Notes under the pieces: generated by a model
Told to the model about the DNA's origin: nothing
Database searches by the model: none
Seen by the model: only the letters and a program-made list of their open reading frames with translations
In this document: positions 27,210 through 32,166 of the stretch, piece after piece
Layout of the letters: each line of letters starts with the position of its first letter
Numbering within the stretch: the first letter of the stretch is position 1
Source of the DNA: Candidatus Zixiibacteriota bacterium
Lineage (GTDB): Bacteria > Zixibacteria > MSB-5A5 > GN15 > FEB-12
Assembly: GCA_021163775.1 (NCBI GenBank)
Contig: JAGGTI010000079.1
Span: forward strand, 1 to 32,166
DNA: 32,166 nt
Reading direction: 5' to 3'
Program-made: the position numbers and the translations under genes

Positions 27210-27791
27210 ATGAAAAAAGGACTTATTGCGGTCAGTCTGCTAATCCTGATGGCGGCGACAACGACCCAAGCCCAGGGAGGTGTGACGTTCGGCGTGGGCG
27301 CCTCCGGCGGCTTGACCTATCCAATCGTCCAGGACGATCAGGGTAATGGTACGGTTTTTGCCCTTCGCGGGCGCTGGTCACTGGGCGGGTTCGGCGTGTT
27401 GGAACCGACTCTGGCCTTCACCAAATACGGTGCCCCTGACCCATTTGAGATTGATGGTCACACAAGTCTTGACCTGGGCATTGATGGATCCAAACTTACA
27501 ATGTATGGGCTCAACTTCGTGTTGGGTGCCACGCCGGGCGCTGTTGGACTGAAACCTGTGTTCATGGGTGGTGTCGGATTCTACAAGACGAGCAACGACG
27601 ACACCGAAAATCTCCAGGAGAGCGAAACCAAATTGGGTTTCTCAGGTGGGCTGGGACTTGCGATCGGTCTCTCTCCTCAGTTCGAGCTTGATGCGCGCGG
27701 TCAACTCCATGTCATTCCTTCCGAAGGCGGCGCATCCAAAAAATCAGTAACACTGCTTGTTGGCATAAATATTAACTTTGGCGGAAATTAG
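27210..27791 (+). CDS. Outer-membrane beta-barrel-like protein, hypothetical
   Basis: Signal peptide 'MKKGLIAVSLLILMAATTTQAQ', Gly/aromatic beta pattern, ends 'LLVGININFGGN'; CAGGAGAG ribosome-binding site. Confidence 0.7.
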   Translation: MKKGLIAVSLLILMAATTTQAQGGVTFGVGASGGLTYPIVQDDQGNGTVFALRGRWSLGGFGVLEPTLAFTKYGAPDPFEIDGHTSLDLGIDGSKLTMYGLNFVLGATPGAVGLKPVFMGGVGFYKTSNDDTENLQESETKLGFSGGLGLAIGLSPQFELDARGQLHVIPSEGGASKKSVTLLVGININFGGN

Positions 27792-27801
27792 GAAGTACCC
27801 C

Positions 27802-28335
27802 ATGAGACTAATTAAAGAAAAACTGGCGGCAATGTCTCTGCTTGGGATCTTGCTCCTCCTGACCGGATGTCTCGTGTCCGGGACTTTTGTAGTTACGATT
27901 TTCATTAATGGTGAAGACTTCTCCACTTTCACCGGGCTATATCATTATGCGGTCGATCTCAGCACCGATTCGGATTGGGAAGACCACAAGGATAAGATCA
28001 AGGATGTTGATGTTATCGGAGTGGAACTGTGGATTACGAACAACGCTTCGGCCGCCACCACTTTCAATGTGTGGATAGATGACATTGGTGAACCGGAGTG
28101 GATGTCACTGGGTGAAGTAGATGCTAACGCGACTCCGATTCTTGAGGATGTCGTGATAGCGGTAGGGCCGAACCATATTACCTACGCCGAATCTCTCGGA
28201 TTAATACAGAATGTGACCACCCTGAAAACACTGGCTGAAAGCGGCCAGTTCCATTTCTATGGTCACTCGAGCTTATTGGCTGAGTACACCCTTGACTCGG
28301 CACGCGTGGTTGTTACCGTTTCTGCCGGTATCTAG
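27802..28335 (+). CDS. Putative lipoprotein, hypothetical
   Basis: 'MRLIKEKLAAMSLLGILLLLTGCLVSG' signal peptide with lipobox LLTGC. Confidence 0.7.
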   Translation: MRLIKEKLAAMSLLGILLLLTGCLVSGTFVVTIFINGEDFSTFTGLYHYAVDLSTDSDWEDHKDKIKDVDVIGVELWITNNASAATTFNVWIDDIGEPEWMSLGEVDANATPILEDVVIAVGPNHITYAESLGLIQNVTTLKTLAESGQFHFYGHSSLLAEYTLDSARVVVTVSAGI

Positions 28336-28367
28336 CGCGCCATAATTGGTATTCAAGTTGATAGACT

Positions 28368-28400
28368 GGCCGGTGTCCACCTCGGGTACCGGCCTTTCTT
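28368..28400 (+). terminator. Rho-independent terminator
   Basis: GGCCGGT (28368-28374) / ACCGGCC (28388-28394) followed by TTTCTT. Confidence 0.65.
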
Positions 28401-28699
28401 GTGTCTGATACTGTGGAATATATGCTGTCGGCGCAGAATATGTCGATAAACGCACAATAATTGGGCGAAATTCGTGTTATTGAAACGCAGGGGATGCGCC
28501 TCTCATCGTGTTGATATACAATGAGATGGAACGTATGACGTTTTGGTGTAGTAGTATATAGCGCAGAGATTGCGGGAAAAGCATGGTTGATCTACTGTCA
28601 TGACAACGTCATGTTGCTTGTATGGCGTATGGAGGCAACGGATTAGGCGGGTGAACGAGTCGAGAATCCCGAGTTGGCATAGATATTGTATATAATACG

Positions 28700-28835
28700 G
28701 GTGCAGTTAGTTACTCTTAAATATACGCAGTATGGCGGTGAAGGGTATTTAAGAGATGGGGTTAAGGAGTTCTTTGTGAGGGAGGACTCCTTTACCGTTT
28801 AGAGAGGTGGCCAGGGCAGGCCACCTCTTTGTTCT
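28700..28835 (+). ncRNA. Candidate structured small RNA (unknown family)
   Basis: TATAAT at 28691-28696; hairpins CTCTTAAATA/TATTTAAGAG, AAGGAGTTC/GGACTCCTT, and terminator-like AGAGGTGGCC-AGGGCA-GGCCACCTCT-TTGTTCT; no convincing ORF. Confidence 0.4.
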
Positions 28836-28836
28836 A

Positions 28837-28893
28837 GGCACGAGCTTTGGCCCGCTTCTCCTTCGGCTGACTTCCGATCGGGCGGCTCGTGCC
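28837..28893. repeat. Long hairpin
   Basis: GGCACGAGC (28837-28845) / GCTCGTGCC (28885-28893), with inner GCCCG (28850-28854) / CGGGC (28879-28883). Confidence 0.6.
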
Positions 28894-29049
28894 AACTTAA
28901 TCCCGATTGATGTCGGAACCTGTTGTTTTGCCAGTACAGTATTGGGAGATAGGAATCTTGCCGATAGGGTGGTTTGGGTGAGATCGAATATCCGCTTGAC
29001 TAAGCGGCGCATTTTATTAGATTCATCGCTCCCGCAAGTTTGATGAAAT

Positions 29050-29123
29050 GGCGGTGTAGCTCAGTTGGTTAGAGCAGCGGAATCATAATCCGCGTGTCCG
29101 GGGTTCAAGTCCCTGCACCGCTA
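29050..29123 (+). tRNA. tRNA with CAU anticodon (elongator Met or Ile2; no encoded CCA)
   Basis: Cloverleaf GGCGGTG-TA-GCTC...GAGC-A-GCGGA-ATCATAA-TCCGC-GTGTC-CGGGG-TTCAAGT-CCCTG-CACCGCT-A. Confidence 0.93.
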
Positions 29124-29236
29124 TATTCTCCAATAGTACGTTCCTCGACAGTCGCGTGGCACAGCCAGATCAGAACAACGTGTTAACTGGTTTAGAAAAT
29201 AGTCACCTTGGCCGACAATACCTAAGGGAGTAGACA

Positions 29237-30220
29237 ATGTCCTTAGATTCTAGTGCGCCTGCTACAGAACAACAATTTTTCGCGATATTTCTCGATTCGC
29301 TTCGTCTCGATGCGATCCTTGACTTCGATTTATACATCGAACAGGGTCCCGAGTTTATTCTGTATCGTTCTGCGCGTCTGCCATTTACGGAAAAGACGCG
29401 CCGGATGTTGCTGGAGAACAATACTACGCGGTTGTTCGTATCGACAGACAGTCGTCAGAGTTATCAACATTATCTGGAGTGCAACCTGCCGGACATTGTT
29501 CAGGATTCGAGTATCCAGGAGAGCGTTCGAGGAAGCATTGTCTATGACAGCGCCAAATTTCTGGTTAAGGATTTGTTTGCTAAACCATCCCTTGTGGAAA
29601 ATGTCCGGCGTGGGCAGGAGTTGATTGAGTCGACGGTCAGTTTCATTCTCTCCAGTGACTCGGCTATCTCTTGTCTTTTGCAAATCATGGCGTTTGACTA
29701 CACGACCTATACTCATTCAGTCAATGTCTGCACCTTGTCTTTGGCCCTGGCGCAATTTATTGGGATCAGAAATCCGAGCGAACTTGAGGCTCTCGGTACC
29801 GGTGCGTTGCTTCACGACATAGGCAAGACCAGAGTGGGAGAGCCTGTCCTCAACAAGATTGAGCCGTTGACCCCTGACGAGCTGTTCCTGATCAAGCGAC
29901 ATCCGCAGTGGGGTTGTGAACTGCTACAGAAAAGCAATCTGCTGGCGCCTGAGTCCTACTACCCCATCATCCAGCACCATGAACGGATGAATGGTTCGGG
30001 TTATCCACATGGCCTCGGCCGCAATGATATCCACCTCTTTGGCAGGATCACAGCTATTGCCGATGCATTTGACGCCATGACGACCGAAAAAGCCTACCGC
30101 CATGCGATTGACTCATATCCTGCTCTCAAAGAGATGTTCGCCGAGGAGGGCGCTTTCGATCCCGAACTGCTGAGCGAATTCGCCCGGATGTTTGGTCCCT
30201 CCGGCCTGATCGACGATTAA
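29237..30220 (+). CDS. HD-GYP domain protein (putative c-di-GMP phosphodiesterase)
   Basis: 'LLHDIGKTRVGEPVLNKIEPLTPDELFLIKRHPQWGCELL...IIQHHERMNGSGYPHGLGRNDIHLFGRITAIADAFDAMTTEKAYR'. Confidence 0.92.
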   Translation: MSLDSSAPATEQQFFAIFLDSLRLDAILDFDLYIEQGPEFILYRSARLPFTEKTRRMLLENNTTRLFVSTDSRQSYQHYLECNLPDIVQDSSIQESVRGSIVYDSAKFLVKDLFAKPSLVENVRRGQELIESTVSFILSSDSAISCLLQIMAFDYTTYTHSVNVCTLSLALAQFIGIRNPSELEALGTGALLHDIGKTRVGEPVLNKIEPLTPDELFLIKRHPQWGCELLQKSNLLAPESYYPIIQHHERMNGSGYPHGLGRNDIHLFGRITAIADAFDAMTTEKAYRHAIDSYPALKEMFAEEGAFDPELLSEFARMFGPSGLIDD

Positions 30221-30421
30221 CGCCACCTGAATCCAAATCTGTCAACCCCCTGTGGTTTCGTTGCTTATCTGCCTTGTGTATCCACGGCAAACAGCCGATA
30301 TTGTCTTAAGGGCAAGTGTCGCCCAGTTGAGCTGAATCAGGATGCGCGGTTAGTCTCCGTGCCTTGTTCGCCTGATTCTTTCCGATACTCAAAGTTGGCT
30401 GGTGGCCATAGAGAAGTAATT

Positions 30422-32166
30422 ATGACAGATAAAAGCAGGTCAAAAGAAGATCTTCTTCGCGAACTCAATCAGTTGAAAAAGCGGGTCGCCAAATTTGAGG
30501 GTGAGACTGTTGCGGTGGGGGATGTTCCAGTACCTAATGTGGCTTGGAAGCAACTTGTACAAGAAGCTCCGATAGGTGTCTTTATCTCTCAGGATCCTTA
30601 CTTTGTGTTTACCAATCCAATGGTGACAGAAATAACCGGCTATTCATCTAAAGAACTCAAGAAAATGTCGCCTTGGGATGTTGTGCATCCCGATATGAGA
30701 GAAAGAGTAAAGCAGAGGGCTATGGCCCGCATGCGGGGTGAGGCGGTTAAGCACCGTTATGAGATACATTGCCAGAAAAGATCAGGGGAATCTATATGGA
30801 TCGACTACTCTGCTGAAACAATTAAGATTGGCGGAAAACTTGTAATATTGGGTACCTTAGTTGACATCACAACTCGCAAGGAAGCCCAGGAGTCACTCGA
30901 TGAGTCAGAGGAAAAATATCGCAATCTTTTAGATAGCATTCCGGTGGGAGTTTTTCAGGCATCCACAAAAGGGAAGGGGAAAGTGGTTTCCGCCAACCCA
31001 GCCCTGGTTCGTATGTATGGTTGTGACAACGTTGAAGAGTACCTGGCGCTTCCAGATCGGGATTCATTTCGTGATCCATCAGAACGCGACAAAATTGTTA
31101 GTATCCTTCGCAAAAAAAAGGAGATTTACGATTATGAAGTTCAGATGAGGAAAAAAGACGGTTCCTATTTCTGGATTACTTTTAATGCCCATGCCGTTTA
31201 TGACAAAAACGGCAAGGTAACTCACTTTGATGGCGTAGAGATTGACATCACGGAGCGCAAGCTGGCAACAGACGCTCTCAAGCAGAGCGGCAAGACTATG
31301 AGCGCCCTGCTCAATGCCCCGAATCAGCCCCTCTTTCTGATAGACACTCAGGGTATCCTGCTGACTCTCAACGAAGCAATGGCCGAGAGGTTGGGCCGGT
31401 CTGTAGAGGAACTTATTGGTACATGTATTCACGATTCTATCCCGGCACCTTTGGTTGAGTCCAGAAAAGAAAAAGAGCTGGAAGTCATCGAATCCGGTAA
31501 ACCTGTGGAGTATGTTGAAGAGCATGAGGGGACTTGGCTCGATATACGATTATATCCTGTTTCAGATGTCCAAGGCAGAGTGGAAGCGATAGCAATCTAC
31601 GCGGTAGATATCACCGACCGAAAACTGGCTGAGGAAGCGCTCAGAGAGAGCGAGCGATTTAATCGGGCGGTTATTGAGAATTCGCCCTTGGGAATCTCAG
31701 TGCGCAATCGGTATGGTAAACTGTTGTCCGTCAACCAGGCGTGGCGGGATATTTGGGAGATTCCTGAAGAAACAATTTGTGAGTATATGGCCGCTAGTCA
31801 GGATAAATTGAGATTGGATCGCAAAGACGCCTATCTGGGCAAGTGGCAGTCGGAGGTGGTGAAGGTCTATCGCGAGGGTGGTCTGCTTCACATACCAGAA
31901 ATTCATGTGAGTGATCATCAGTCAGGTGATCCGCGCTGGGTATCCCACACGTTCTATGCTATCGAGGACGCGAGCGGTCAGGTTGACAGGGTGGTGATTC
32001 TGACCAACGATATCACCGAGCACAAGCGGGCGGAAGAGGAACTGAAGCAGTATCACGGACACCTTGAGGAGCTTGTAGAAGAGCGTACCACCAAGCTTCG
32101 ACAGGAAATCACCGAGCGCAAACAGGCGGAAACACTGATGCTGACAGAGCGCGACCTTGCGTTACA
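30422..32166 (+). CDS. Multi-PAS sensor protein (probable histidine kinase), truncated by window end
   Basis: Open frame with no stop to the window edge, absent from the ORF track: 'MTDKSRSKEDLLRELNQLKKRV...'. At least four PAS units ('FTNPMVTEITGYSSKELKKM', 'VSANPALVRMYGC', 'LTLNEAMAERLGRSVEELIG', 'LSVNQAWRDIWEI'), each ending in 'DIT.[RH]K'. Confidence 0.85.
   Translation, partial: MTDKSRSKEDLLRELNQLKKRVAKFEGETVAVGDVPVPNVAWKQLVQEAPIGVFISQDPYFVFTNPMVTEITGYSSKELKKMSPWDVVHPDMRERVKQRAMARMRGEAVKHRYEIHCQKRSGESIWIDYSAETIKIGGKLVILGTLVDITTRKEAQESLDESEEKYRNLLDSIPVGVFQASTKGKGKVVSANPALVRMYGCDNVEEYLALPDRDSFRDPSERDKIVSILRKKKEIYDYEVQMRKKDGSYFWITFNAHAVYDKNGKVTHFDGVEIDITERKLATDALKQSGKTMSALLNAPNQPLFLIDTQGILLTLNEAMAERLGRSVEELIGTCIHDSIPAPLVESRKEKELEVIESGKPVEYVEEHEGTWLDIRLYPVSDVQGRVEAIAIYAVDITDRKLAEEALRESERFNRAVIENSPLGISVRNRYGKLLSVNQAWRDIWEIPEETICEYMAASQDKLRLDRKDAYLGKWQSEVVKVYREGGLLHIPEIHVSDHQSGDPRWVSHTFYAIEDASGQVDRVVILTNDITEHKRAEEELKQYHGHLEELVEERTTKLRQEITERKQAETLMLTERDLAL

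Noticed and set aside
28749-29043. ORFs 28749-29012 (-) and 28807-29043 (+)
   Set aside because: Mutually overlapping, no recognisable domain or convincing ribosome-binding site, and overlap strong hairpins.
30334-30378. GAATCAGG/CCTGATTC inverted repeat after the HD-GYP gene as a terminator
   Set aside because: Long 29-nt loop and no clear T tract; not convincing.

Overview
This 32 kb window is gene-dense chromosomal DNA with mostly housekeeping and signalling genes. It probably comes from an uncultured FCB-group bacterium; Zixibacteria-like is inference only, from a PorX-like REC-PglZ regulator and a dockerin-like secreted protein. Left to right it contains: a short flagellin with an exact sigma-54 promoter match; rpmB (-); serS; a histidine kinase plus PorX-like response regulator; tsaE-tsaB-rimI-accD-folC, with folC split by a frameshift at an A9 run; a three-gene kinase / REC-GAF-kinase / NtrC cluster; a degenerate GGDEF-like protein; a RAYT (REP-associated Y1 transposase) surrounded by a family of palindromic repeats; a secreted dockerin-like protein bounded by near-identical direct repeats; valS (-); mazG; an outer-membrane protein; a polyamine operon (-) of XRE-cupin, speD, ODC-like decarboxylase, speE and a class-I glutamine amidotransferase; a beta-barrel protein plus lipoprotein; a roughly 0.7 kb noncoding region rich in hairpins (candidate sRNA); a tRNA with CAU anticodon; an HD-GYP protein; and a multi-PAS sensor running off the right edge. 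The items most worth follow-up are the RAYT/REP-like system and its repeat-bounded cargo gene, the folC A_AAA_AAC frameshift site, and the structured noncoding region at about 28.69-28.90 kb. No database searches or folding software were run.
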